A stretch of DNA of 64,000 bases, taken from assembly GCF_006384975.1 (NCBI RefSeq), contig NZ_CP021645.1, positions 2,012,001 to 2,076,000 of the forward strand, written 5' to 3'. The notes beneath the pieces are model-generated. The model ran no database searches, was not told the origin of the DNA, and was given only the letters and a program-made list of their open reading frames with translations. The first letter of the stretch is position 1; each line of letters opens with the position of its first letter. Below, in pieces: positions 30,157-38,245 of the stretch. The stretch comes from Pseudomonas oryzihabitans. GTDB taxonomy: Bacteria; Pseudomonadota; Gammaproteobacteria; Pseudomonadales; Pseudomonadaceae. A program made the position numbers and the translations under genes.

Positions 30157-32379
30157 ATGATCGCTGCACCTTCCGGCCAGTCTCTGCAACGCTGCGAAAG
30201 CGAGCCGATCCGTATCCCCGGCTCGATCCAGGCCCATGGTTACCTCCTCGCCTTCGACGAGGCGGAGCGCCTGATCAAACACATCAGCCGCAATGTGCCG
30301 GAGCTACTGGGCAAGCCGGAGCCGGAGCTGTTGGACCGCCCCCTGGTAAGCGTGCTGCCACCCGAGTTGCATGAACAGGTGCTGCAGGCACTCACTCTCG
30401 AACATCTGGAAGAAGCCAATCCTCTTGGTTGGATTCGCCCGACCCGGGACATGGACGTGATCCTGCATCGCAACCACGGCCTGGTGTTCATGGAGTTCGA
30501 ACCTGATGACCATGGTGGCGTGGAGCCAGCCGGTCTGGCGCGGGCCCTGGCGCGTCTGCAGCAGGCCAGGAACCTGACCGAACTGTGCGAAGGTGCGGTA
30601 CGCGAGGTGCGCACCCTGACCGGTTTCGACCGAGTGGTGGTCTATCGCTTCGACGATGGCGGCGATGGGCAGGTAGTGAGCGAGGATCGCGTCGAGGATA
30701 TCGACAGCTATCTGGGGATGCATTTTCCGGCGAGCGACATTCCAGCCCAGGCGCGTGCCCTGTACCACGAGAACTGGATTCGCAGCATTCCGGATGCCGA
30801 CTATGCACCCGTGCCGCTGGTACCCGCCTACCTGCATGGCACCGCCTATGACCCCATAGACCTCACCCATGCGGTCTTGCGCAGTGTCTCGCCCATTCAT
30901 TGCCAGTACGTGCGCAACCAGGGTTTGCGGGCGTCCATGAGCGTGTCGCTGATCAGCGACGACAAGCTCTGGGGGCTGATCAGCTGCGGGCATCGCGAAC
31001 CGCTGCTGCTCCCCTTCCGTACGCGGATGGCCTGTCGTTCGATTGGGGTACTGGTCTCGCTGATGATCCGGGCACTGGAAAATCGGCAGGTCCAGCGCGA
31101 GATCGATGCCCGGGAGGCGCAACTCGCCGCACTTATTCAGGCCATGTGCGACAGCCGCGGCGAGGTGTTGAGCGGTCTGTGCGAACGGGCGACGGACCTG
31201 CTGGAGCTGGTCGAGGCGCAGGGCGTGGCCGTGCTGGTGGAGGACGAGCTCTGCACCCTGGGCGACTGCCCGAGCGCGGAGGACATCCGTCTGCTCGCCG
31301 GCTGGGTCACCGCCGAGATGGATGCCTCGGGCATCTATTCGACCCGTTGCCTGGCCGACGAGCTGCCCGATGCGCGCCGCTACAGCGACCGTGCCAGTGG
31401 CCTGCTGGCCCTGGCGCTGCCCAAGCCGGTACGCAACCTGGTGCTCTGGTTCCGCCCCGAGATCGTGACCACCGTGGTCTGGAGCGGTAATCCGACCAAG
31501 CTCGAACCCACCCCGGATTCGAATCTCAATTATCCCCATCCGCGGCGCTCCTTCGATGCCTGGAAGGAACTGGTCCGCTTGCGCTCGGAGCGCTGGCGGC
31601 ATTCCGACCTGTTCGCCGCCAAGGATCTACGGCGCTCGGCCATCGAAATCGACCTGGCCCGCCAGGTGGAGCGCGAGCGCCAAGCGGTGCGGCTGCGCGA
31701 CGAGATCGTCGCGGCGGTGTCGCACGACCTGCGCAGCCCCATCAGCATCATTCTGCTGAAGGTGGGGATGTTGCAGCGCCTGCTGGAAAAACTGACGTTG
31801 GGCGATGAGCGGCTGACCGGTTCGCTCGAGGTAATAGAGACGGCGGCCCAGCGCATGAACGCCTTGATCAGCGATCTGCTGGATCTGTCGAAGATCGAAT
31901 CCGAACGCCTGGCGCTGGATTTGAAACCCGCGCGTCTGGCGGACGTCTGTGCGCAGCCCATCCTGCTATCGCGCCCGCTGGCGGAAAGCAAGGCAGTCAG
32001 TCTGGAGTACGCCGCCGACCTGGATATCCAGGTACAGGTGGAGGCCGAGCGCATCTTCCAGGTGCTGATGAATCTGCTGGGCAACGCCATCAAGTTCACC
32101 GCGCCCGGGGGGCTGGTGCAGCTCAGCATGCAGCGGGTCGGCGACATGGCTGAAATCAGCGTGACCGACAACGGCCGCGGCATGAGTCAGGCGCAGCAGG
32201 CGCGGGTCTTCGAACGCTTCTGGCATGTGCAGGAAGACAATCCCACGGGTCATGGCCTGGGGTTGTATATCGCCAAGGGCATCGTCGAGGCCCACGGCGG
32301 TCAGATTGCTGTCACCAGTGCGTTGGGCCAAGGCAGTACCTTCACCTTCACCCTACCGCTCGCGCAGCAAACCGCTTAA
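30157..32379 (+). CDS. bphP: Bacteriophytochrome histidine kinase
   Basis: 740-residue red/far-red photoreceptor kinase in the cytoplasm. The N-terminal PAS carries the biliverdin-binding Cys13 (LQRCESEPIRIPGSIQAHG). The GAF has PASDIP (191-196) with the conserved Asp194, and His248 (PIHCQY). The PHY tongue has PRRSF (462-466). The kinase has the H-box His523 (VSHDLRSPIS), N-box NLLGNAIKF and G-boxes DNGRGM and GHGLGLYIAKG. Domain order is PAS-GAF-PHY-HisKA-HATPase. No haem oxygenase (bphO) or response regulator is adjacent; the chromophore and output partner must come from elsewhere. Confidence 0.95.
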   Translation: MIAAPSGQSLQRCESEPIRIPGSIQAHGYLLAFDEAERLIKHISRNVPELLGKPEPELLDRPLVSVLPPELHEQVLQALTLEHLEEANPLGWIRPTRDMDVILHRNHGLVFMEFEPDDHGGVEPAGLARALARLQQARNLTELCEGAVREVRTLTGFDRVVVYRFDDGGDGQVVSEDRVEDIDSYLGMHFPASDIPAQARALYHENWIRSIPDADYAPVPLVPAYLHGTAYDPIDLTHAVLRSVSPIHCQYVRNQGLRASMSVSLISDDKLWGLISCGHREPLLLPFRTRMACRSIGVLVSLMIRALENRQVQREIDAREAQLAALIQAMCDSRGEVLSGLCERATDLLELVEAQGVAVLVEDELCTLGDCPSAEDIRLLAGWVTAEMDASGIYSTRCLADELPDARRYSDRASGLLALALPKPVRNLVLWFRPEIVTTVVWSGNPTKLEPTPDSNLNYPHPRRSFDAWKELVRLRSERWRHSDLFAAKDLRRSAIEIDLARQVERERQAVRLRDEIVAAVSHDLRSPISIILLKVGMLQRLLEKLTLGDERLTGSLEVIETAAQRMNALISDLLDLSKIESERLALDLKPARLADVCAQPILLSRPLAESKAVSLEYAADLDIQVQVEAERIFQVLMNLLGNAIKFTAPGGLVQLSMQRVGDMAEISVTDNGRGMSQAQQARVFERFWHVQEDNPTGHGLGLYIAKGIVEAHGGQIAVTSALGQGSTFTFTLPLAQQTA

Positions 32380-32385
32380 AGAAAT

Positions 32386-32421
32386 CCCCGGTGGCCGACA
32401 GCGACGTTGAAACCACCGGGG
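32386..32421 (+). terminator. Hairpin after bphP
   Basis: CCCCGGTGG (32386-32394) pairs with CCACCGGGG (32413-32421), seven bases past the bphP stop. There is no T tract, so it may be an mRNA 3' end protector rather than an intrinsic terminator. Confidence 0.4.
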
Positions 32422-32565
32422 GAGCGCTGGGCTCAGGGTAATGGACGCTAGCGCAGCGCTCCGAATTCCCACCTTTCGTCGGCCGTGACAGGGTCATTTT
32501 CTTCAATACGGCCGGTGTGCGCCCTCGTTAGGGTACGGGTCTCCTGCAATGACGAGACCTCGCTG

Positions 32566-33153
32566 ATGACCCTGATCCTGTCCATGGCCGCCTTCGCCCT
32601 GGTGGCCTCCCTCTCCCCCGGCCCGGTCAACCTGGTGGGCTTCAATACCGGACTCACCCATGGCTGGCGCACGGCGCTGTGGCACGTCGCCGGTGCGACC
32701 CTGGGCTTCGTCGCCCTGCTGCTGGCGGTCGGCTTCGGGCTGCACGAGGTGCTGGCGACCTGGCCGGTGCTGCTCGATGTCTTGCGGGTGGCCGGCGCCC
32801 TGTTCCTGCTGTACCTGGCGTGGAAGCTGGCGCGGGCCTCGGGTGACCTGGGGACGGGACGGCTGGCGCACCGCCCGGGCTTTCGCGATGGCGTCCTGTT
32901 GCAGTGGCTCAATCCCAAAGCCTGGCTGGCCGCTGCGGCGGGCGTGGCGTTGTTCGTTGGCGAGGATCGTTTGCGCCTGGCCTTGTTCGCCGGGCTCTAT
33001 CTGGTGATCTGCTTCGCCTCGCTCGCCTGCTGGGCGGTGGCGGGGGAGTTGTTGCGCGGGCGGGCCCTTACGCCGACGCGGCTGCGCCTATTGAATCGCC
33101 TGCTCGCCCTGTTGTTGGTGCTCTGCGCCGCCTCACTGCTGTGGCAGGGCTGA
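32566..33153 (+). CDS. LysE/RhtB family amino acid exporter
   Basis: 195-residue inner-membrane exporter with about six hydrophobic segments. SPGPVNLVGFNTGLTHGWRTA is the LysE-family N-terminal signature and LLQWLNPKAWLAA the conserved WLNPKA. The ATG at 32566 is used. Its stop codon TGA coincides with the TGA flanking the MITE-like element. The convergent AraC gene may control it, a common arrangement; substrate unknown. Confidence 0.88.
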   Translation: MTLILSMAAFALVASLSPGPVNLVGFNTGLTHGWRTALWHVAGATLGFVALLLAVGFGLHEVLATWPVLLDVLRVAGALFLLYLAWKLARASGDLGTGRLAHRPGFRDGVLLQWLNPKAWLAAAAGVALFVGEDRLRLALFAGLYLVICFASLACWAVAGELLRGRALTPTRLRLLNRLLALLLVLCAASLLWQG

Positions 33154-33338
33154 GAGCCTGTTCAAAATCTGCTGCGCGTCGGCCAAACCGCGTTGAAAAT
33201 GGCCTGGGTCGCCAGCCCGGCCTAGGCGGCCCCATCGGAATGCTCATTTACCACTCGTAAACTCCGCTTCCTCGGCCATTTTCGTGGGGCCGCCCAGGCC
33301 TTGTTTAGCTCTAGCTCGCGAGATTTTGAACAGGCTCT
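33153..33338. mobile_element. MITE-like inverted-repeat element, copy 1
   Basis: 186 bases bounded by a perfect 18-base inverted repeat: AGAGCCTGTTCAAAATCT (33153-33170) and its complement (33321-33338). Possible TGA duplication at both edges (33151-33153 and 33338-33340). No transposase inside. The interior (GCTGCGCGTCGGCC, TGCTCATTTACCACTCGTAA, CTCTAGCTCGCGAGA) recurs inverted in copy 2 near 35.3 kb. It fills the LysE-AraC gap and supplies the last codons of the AraC gene. Confidence 0.75.
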
Positions 33339-34156
33339 GAAGCAGCGCGGTACTGGCCGGGCGTCGCCGCCACCAGGCGCTTAAAGGTGCGCTGCAGGTG
33401 GGCCTGGTCGGCGAAGCCGGTGGCGTGAGCGACCTCGGCCAGTTCCTCGCCCTGGCGCAGGCGATGGCGCGCCAGGCGGATGCGGCAGTCGATCAGGTAG
33501 GCATGGGGAGTGAGGCCGTAGCGACGGCGGAAGCTGCGGATCAGCTGGGTGGGCGACAGGTCCGCGATCTCGCTCAATTGGTCGAGGCTGACGCCCTCGC
33601 CGCAATGGGCTTCGAGGAAATCGGCGGCGCGGCGCAGGCGCCGGTCCTCGCGGATGGGCGTCGGCGCGAGGGGTGTACGACCGAGGCGGGCCAGTACCGC
33701 TTCGAAATACAGCAGCGCCTGGCTTTGACGTTGCAGGGTGACACTGTCGGGATCGACCAGACAGGTGTAGAGGTCTTCCAGACCCCGATACAGCTGCCGA
33801 TCCTGAGACAGTTGCACAGCGAACGGCTGGAAATCGTCGGTGCCCTTGGTTTGTAGTTCAGCCAACCAGCCGGCGTCCACATGCAACATCCGATAGCGCC
33901 AGGCCTCTTTGCCCTGGGGGTTGCAGGCATGGACATCACCGGGATTCATCAGCACCAGGGTACCCGCCCCGACCAGTTCGCGGGTCGGGCCGTTGTGATA
34001 GCGGCTGCGACCGCCCAGTACGGTGCCAATGGAAAAGGTCTCGTGGGAATGCGGGGCGTAGCAGAGCGAACGGCCGTCCTGGATGGAACGCGCCTCGATA
34101 AAGGGCAGCGCGGGATCGCGCCAGAAGCGGGGAACGGCGGTGCCGGTAGCGGTCAT
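33311..34156 (-). CDS. AraC family transcriptional regulator
   Basis: 281 residues: an N-terminal cupin sensing domain (SHETFSIGTVLGGRSRYHNG, LMNPGDVHACNP) and a C-terminal AraC DNA-binding domain with two helix-turn-helix units (DQLSEIADLSPTQLIRSFRR and VAHATGFADQAHLQRTFKR). The last residues, SEPVQNLAS, are encoded by the MITE-like element, so the natural C-terminus was probably replaced; the DNA-binding core looks intact because TPGQYRAA closes the domain. Convergent with the LysE exporter, its likely target. Confidence 0.9.
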   Translation of the reverse strand: MTATGTAVPRFWRDPALPFIEARSIQDGRSLCYAPHSHETFSIGTVLGGRSRYHNGPTRELVGAGTLVLMNPGDVHACNPQGKEAWRYRMLHVDAGWLAELQTKGTDDFQPFAVQLSQDRQLYRGLEDLYTCLVDPDSVTLQRQSQALLYFEAVLARLGRTPLAPTPIREDRRLRRAADFLEAHCGEGVSLDQLSEIADLSPTQLIRSFRRRYGLTPHAYLIDCRIRLARHRLRQGEELAEVAHATGFADQAHLQRTFKRLVAATPGQYRAASEPVQNLAS

Positions 34157-34226
34157 GCGGCGAGGATTCCGGGACGACGGACAGAGTCAGTCTAGACGTC
34201 GTCCCGGAGGGAGGAAAGTCAGGCGC

Positions 34227-35108
34227 TCACCGAGTGGCGGCGTCCTCGGCCTCCTCCAGCAGCACATCGGCGGTGATGAGGTAGTCGGCATCCGGGTGCA
34301 GTTCGGCGCCCAGGGCCAGTTGCTGCGCGGCGGCGGCCAGGGTCGGGGCACCCTGGAAGGTGGCATTGAGCTCGGCCAGCAGCAGGCCCATGTCCTTGTG
34401 CATCAGCGCGGCCGGAAATTGCGGAGCGAAGTCACCGTCGCGCAAGGCGGCCAGCTTGCGTTGGTGATGGGGCGACAGCACCGCCAGGTCGCCGAACACC
34501 TCGAACAGCACCTCGGCATCCAGGCCGGCGCGGGTGGCATAGGCCAGGGCTTCGGCCAGGGCGGCGAGACCGGCGCCCATCAGGCCGTTGATGGCCAGCT
34601 TGATAGCCGCGCCCTGCCCGGTCGGGCCGACGTGGTGCACGGTCTTGCCGAGGGTTTCGAGGATGGGACGGGCGCGCTCCACCGCTTCGGGTTCGCCGCC
34701 GGCCAGCACCACCAGTTGCGCCTTCTCGGCCTCCGGCGTGCTACCGGACACCGGCGCCTCGACCACGGCGATGCCGCGGGAACGCCCGGCCGCCTCCAGG
34801 CGCAGGGCCAGGCCCGGCGAATTGGTGCTGGTGTTGATCAGCAGACGACCGGATTCCAGCCGGGCCAGGACGCCGTCGGGGCCGAGTAGAACCTGTTCGA
34901 GGATGGCGTCGTTGGGCAGCGAAACGATCACTACCTCGGCCTGGGGCAACAGCGTCGCCAAGGGCTCCATGGGCGTGCCCTGGCGCTCGCCGTCCTGCTG
35001 GTGCTCGGCATAGGCGCTGACCGGATAACCCGCCTCGCGCAGGTTGGCGCCCATGCGCTGGGCCATGGCACCGAAGCCGATGAAACCGATTGAGGGATGG
35101 GCGGACAT
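34227..35108 (-). CDS. NAD(P)-dependent 3-hydroxyisobutyrate dehydrogenase-like protein
   Basis: 293-residue cytoplasmic beta-hydroxyacid dehydrogenase. The Rossmann motif IGFIGFGAMAQRMGANL opens the protein, STNSPGLALRLEAAG and VEAPVSGSTPEAEKAQL follow, and the catalytic lysine is in GQGAAIKLAINGLMGAG. The ATG at 35108 (MSAHPSIGF) is used; upstream in-frame sequence runs into the repeat element. Substrate may be 3-hydroxyisobutyrate, tartronate semialdehyde or glyoxylate-type compounds. Confidence 0.88.
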   Translation of the reverse strand: MSAHPSIGFIGFGAMAQRMGANLREAGYPVSAYAEHQQDGERQGTPMEPLATLLPQAEVVIVSLPNDAILEQVLLGPDGVLARLESGRLLINTSTNSPGLALRLEAAGRSRGIAVVEAPVSGSTPEAEKAQLVVLAGGEPEAVERARPILETLGKTVHHVGPTGQGAAIKLAINGLMGAGLAALAEALAYATRAGLDAEVLFEVFGDLAVLSPHHQRKLAALRDGDFAPQFPAALMHKDMGLLLAELNATFQGAPTLAAAAQQLALGAELHPDADYLITADVLLEEAEDAATR

Positions 35109-35175
35109 GGCGAGACTCCTAGGTAAAGGATGGGTGGTATCTCGACTGCCCCCGAAGACGGGGGTTCCGCCAGCT

Positions 35176-35420
35176 AGATCCCGCTCAACGTCTCGCGAGC
35201 TAGAGACAGACAAGGCGCAACGACCAGCGGGAGTAACAGGCAAAGCCTGGCCCGAAGGGTGAGCGCCAGCGAATCAAAGACCTGAGGAAGCGGATCGGAC
35301 CCGCGCTCGGGTTTACGAGTGGTTAATGAGCATTGCGACGGGGCCGCCTAGGTGGGGCTGGCGACCCAGGGTCTTTTCAACGCAATTTGACCGACGCGCA
35401 GCAGACGTCGAGTGGGATCT
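35176..35420. mobile_element. MITE-like inverted-repeat element, copy 2
   Basis: 245 bases ending in AGATCCCGCTCAACGTCT (35176-35193) and AGACGTCGAGTGGGATCT (35403-35420), which pair at 16 of 18 positions. About 80 interior bases match copy 1 in reverse orientation at roughly 85% identity, including GACGCGCAGCAGA and TTTACGAGTGGT. The termini differ from those of copy 1. The 15-base TAGATCCCGCTSAAC lies at the left edge (35175) and again just outside the right edge (35421). The rest of the 311-base gap shows nothing else. Confidence 0.7.
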
Positions 35421-36175
35421 TAGATCCCGCTGAACCAGTTATAGCCCTGATCCTCCCAATAGCCGCCGGGATAGTCGTTGGTCACGAACAGCGCCTGGAT
35501 GTGCTTGGGATTCTTGAAGCCGAGCTTGGTCGGTACCCGCAGGCGTAGCGGGTAGCCGTAGTCGGGCGGCAGGGCCACCTGGCCGAAGTCCAGCGCCAAC
35601 AGGGTCTGGGGATGCAGCGCCGAGGCCATATCGATGCTGGAGTAGTAGCGGTCGGCGCACTTGAAGCCGACGTACTTGGCGCTGGTGTCGGCGCCGATGC
35701 GTTCGAGGAAGGTGCGCAGCGGCACCCCGCCCCACTGGCCGATGGCACTCCAGCCTTCGATGCAGATGAAGCGGGTGATGTCGGCCCGTTGCGGCAGGCG
35801 GCGCAGGTCTTCGAGGGTCCAGGCCTGCTTGTTGGCGACCAGCCCGGAGACCTCCAGGCGATAGTCGCTGAGGTCGATTTCCGGAACGTTGTATTCGGGA
35901 TAGAAGGCATTGAACGGAAAGGGGTTGGTGATCTGGCTGGCGGCGAAGGTCGGCGCCAGGCGCTCGCGGCCGAACAGCCAGGCCTGCACCCAGTCGTTGA
36001 AGCGCGACATGGACCAGAGCACCTTGTCGACGCTGTCGCCGTCCTGCAGGTTGCAGCCGCTGAGCATGGCCAGGGCGCCCACGGTGAGACCCTGCTTGAG
36101 CAGCAGGCGCCGCTGCAGATTCTCCACCTGGCGCTGTTGCGCCGGCTCCAGGCGCAGTCGTTCACGCCGACTCAT
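35420..36175 (-). CDS. Molybdopterin-dependent oxidoreductase (MsrP/YedY-like)
   Basis: 251-residue sulfite-oxidase-fold molybdoenzyme, probably periplasmic. RRLLLKQGLTVGALAMLSGC (residues 22-41) looks like a twin-arginine signal ending in a lipobox-type cysteine. The Mo-ligating Cys138 is in FICIEGWSAIGQW; RVPTKLGFKNPKHI is typical. It is shorter than E. coli MsrP, so methionine sulfoxide reductase activity is only a possibility. It overlaps the cytochrome b gene by 14 bases; the pair resembles MsrP with a haem partner. Confidence 0.85.
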   Translation of the reverse strand: MSRRERLRLEPAQQRQVENLQRRLLLKQGLTVGALAMLSGCNLQDGDSVDKVLWSMSRFNDWVQAWLFGRERLAPTFAASQITNPFPFNAFYPEYNVPEIDLSDYRLEVSGLVANKQAWTLEDLRRLPQRADITRFICIEGWSAIGQWGGVPLRTFLERIGADTSAKYVGFKCADRYYSSIDMASALHPQTLLALDFGQVALPPDYGYPLRLRVPTKLGFKNPKHIQALFVTNDYPGGYWEDQGYNWFSGI

Positions 36176-36787
36176 CGTTCACCTCCTCGTGTGCCCGGCC
36201 GGTGATCATCGGCGGCAGGGTGCGGGGGACCAGGATGACCAGGGCCAGGTGCACGACGACGAAGGCGCCGATGCCGGCCATGGCGAAGAAATGCACGTAG
36301 CGGGCGGTGTCGAAGCCGCCCAGCAGCGCGACCAGCCCTTGCAGCTGTACCGGCTTCCAGATGGCCAGGCCCGAGAGCACTACCAGCCCCCGAGGGCGAG
36401 CACGCCCCAATAGAGCAGGCGCTGCACGGCGTTGTAGGTGCCCAGTTGGTGCCCAAGCCGTAGACGTGCGGCGGCGATGAAATCCCGACCGATGGCCCGC
36501 GGCGACAGCGGCAGGAAATCCCGGCGGAAGTGGCCACTGAGCAGCCCATAGAGCAGATAGATCAGGCCATTCACCAGCAGCAACCAGAACACCGCCAGGT
36601 GCCAGGCGATGGCGCCACCCAGCCAGCCACCGAGGGTCGCCCAGGCGGGAAAGGTGAAGGGGAACAGCGGCGAGGCGTTGTAGATCGCCCAGCCGCTCAT
36701 GAACATGCAGGGCATCGCCAGGGCGTTCAGCCAGTGGGTGAGGCGCACCGGCCAGCGGTGCACCAGGCACCGTCGCGAGGTGGTCAT
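36162..36787 (-). pseudogene. Cytochrome b561-type membrane protein, frameshifted
   Basis: A di-haem cytochrome b/b6 membrane protein split in two frames. The first part (from the ATG at 36787) reads RWPVRLTHWLNALAMPCMFM and continues through LLYWGVLALGGW, then stops. The second part, in the next frame, continues LVVLSGLAIWKPVQLQGL and DTARYVHFFAMAGIGAFVVVHL to 36162. A single missing base near 36382-36390, next to a GGGGG run, explains the break. Histidines in THWLN, AWHLAV, HFFAM and VHLAL are likely haem ligands. It would pass electrons to the adjacent molybdoenzyme. Real mutation and sequencing error cannot be told apart. Confidence 0.8.
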
Positions 36788-36841
36788 GGGGTTCCCCTCC
36801 TTAGAAAGTTGGACGCGGTCGCCAGGCGACCGCGCAGCGGC

Positions 36842-37453
36842 TTACATGGGCGGCGTGAAACCGTCCTTGCCTACCGCCACGCCCCTGACGTGCTTGCCGT
36901 CTTCGGCGGGGAACAGCACCACCTTGGCGCCGGGCTTCAGCAGGCTGCGGTCGCCCTTCTCGACGTAGGCGATGGGGACGTCTTCCGGCACCACCAGTTG
37001 CTTCTCGCCGCCCTTGTACTGCACGGTCAGGGTGCGGCCGTTGGCCTTCTTGAGTTCGCCCACGGTGCCGTTGGTCATGGTGCCGGTGCTGCCGTCGGCG
37101 TTCTCCCAGCCGTAGTGGCCTTCGCCGGAGCCACGCAGGCTGGCTTCGAAGACCGTCACCTCCAGCGCCTTGAGGGTGCCATCCGGCTGGGGCGTGGCGG
37201 CCGAGCCGATGAAGCTGTTGGCCTCGATGCGGTCCAGGTTGGCCTTGGACACGGCGCGGTAGCTGGTCTTGTCGTCCAGCATCAGGGACTGGTGGGCGCC
37301 GCCGCGGGTGGTGACGGCCAAGGTGTCGCCCTGGACGCTGTCCACGGTGCCACGCAGCGGCTTGACGGTGGGCATGGGCGCGGCCTGGGCCAACAGGGCA
37401 CTGCCGGCGAGCAGCAGGGCAAGGGAACCGCGAAGCAAGGTCTGGGTACGCAT
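36842..37453 (-). CDS. Exported protein of unknown function (DUF5666-like)
   Basis: 203 residues with a Sec signal peptide (MRTQTLLRGSLALLLAGSAL, cleavage after AQA). The mature part shows small beta-barrel-type repeats around GTVDSVQGDTLAVTTRG, GTVGELKKANGRTLTVQYKG and GAKVVLFPAEDGKHVRGVAV, which resemble DUF5666 domains. No cysteine or metal motif was seen. GGAGG lies upstream of the ATG. It heads the minus-strand run with the cytochrome b and molybdoenzyme genes and is divergent from the two-component system, its likely regulator. Confidence 0.75.
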   Translation of the reverse strand: MRTQTLLRGSLALLLAGSALLAQAAPMPTVKPLRGTVDSVQGDTLAVTTRGGAHQSLMLDDKTSYRAVSKANLDRIEANSFIGSAATPQPDGTLKALEVTVFEASLRGSGEGHYGWENADGSTGTMTNGTVGELKKANGRTLTVQYKGGEKQLVVPEDVPIAYVEKGDRSLLKPGAKVVLFPAEDGKHVRGVAVGKDGFTPPM

Positions 37454-37524
37454 GGAGCCTCCTGGGATAGGTAATCGCCAGGCCACCTTGCGCCCCGGTG
37501 CGGGTCGCGAAGATGACCGCCGAA

Positions 37525-37538
37525 TGACAAAAATGTCA
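37525..37538. promoter_or_regulatory. Inverted repeat TGACA-N4-TGTCA, candidate response regulator box
   Basis: TGACA AAAA TGTCA lies in the 120-base divergent gap, with a further TGTCA nine bases on. The form resembles CopR/HprR-type boxes (ATTACA-N4-TGTAAT). The regulator just downstream probably binds here to control both directions. Confidence 0.5.
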
Positions 37539-37573
37539 CCCCTGTCAGACCACCAAAGCCCTACCATGGCGTC

Positions 37574-38245
37574 ATGCACATCCTCCTTATCGAAGACGAC
37601 CAGAAGACCGGCGAGTACCTGAAGAAGGGGCTCGGCGAATCCGGCTACGCGGTCGACTGGACCCAGCACGGCGCCGACGGCCTGCACCTGGCCCTCGACG
37701 GCCGCTACGACCTGGTCATCCTCGACGTCATGCTGCCCGGCATCGACGGCTGGCAGATCATGGAAGTGCTGCGCAAGAAACTCGACGTGCCGGTGCTCTT
37801 CCTCACCGCCCGCGACGGCCTGCAGGACCGCATCCGCGGCCTGGAGCTGGGCGCCGACGACTACCTGGTCAAGCCCTTCTCCTTCGTCGAGTTGCTGCTG
37901 CGCATCCGCACCCTGCTGCGCCGCGGCGTGGTCCGCGAGCCCGAGCACTTCCACCTGGCCGATCTGCAGCTGGATCTCCTGCGGCGGCGGGTGACCCGCG
38001 GCGACGACCTCATCGTCCTGACCAACAAGGAATTCGCCCTGCTGCACCTGCTGCTGCGCCGGGAAGGCGAGGTGCTGTCGCGCACCCTGATCGCCGCCGA
38101 GGTCTGGGACATGAATTTCGACAGCGACACCAACGTGGTGGACGTGGCCATCAAGCGGTTGCGGGCCAAGGTCGACAACCCCTACCCGGTCAAGCTGATC
38201 CACACCGTGCGTGGCATCGGCTACGTCTGCGAGGTGCGGCCGTGA
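37574..38245 (+). CDS. OmpR-family response regulator (CopR/HprR type)
   Basis: 223 residues: a receiver domain with the phospho-acceptor Asp in [15 protein letters not shown], acidic pair IEDDQ and Lys in LVKPFSFVE, then a winged-helix DNA-binding domain ending [34 protein letters not shown] is strongly typical of the heavy-metal/HprR subgroup. It overlaps the kinase gene by four bases. Located divergently from the exported protein/cytochrome b/molybdoenzyme genes, much like E. coli hprRS beside msrPQ. Confidence 0.93.
   Translation: MHILLIEDDQKTGEYLKKGLGESGYAVDWTQHGADGLHLALDGRYDLVILDVMLPGIDGWQIMEVLRKKLDVPVLFLTARDGLQDRIRGLELGADDYLVKPFSFVELLLRIRTLLRRGVVREPEHFHLADLQLDLLRRRVTRGDDLIVLTNKEFALLHLLLRREGEVLSRTLIAAEVWDMNFDSDTNVVDVAIKRLRAKVDNPYPVKLIHTVRGIGYVCEVRP

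Noticed and set aside
36842..38203. A 453-codon minus-strand frame joining the exported protein to upstream sequence
   Set aside because: The upstream part is antisense to the response regulator; a good ribosome binding site and signal peptide mark the real start at 37453.
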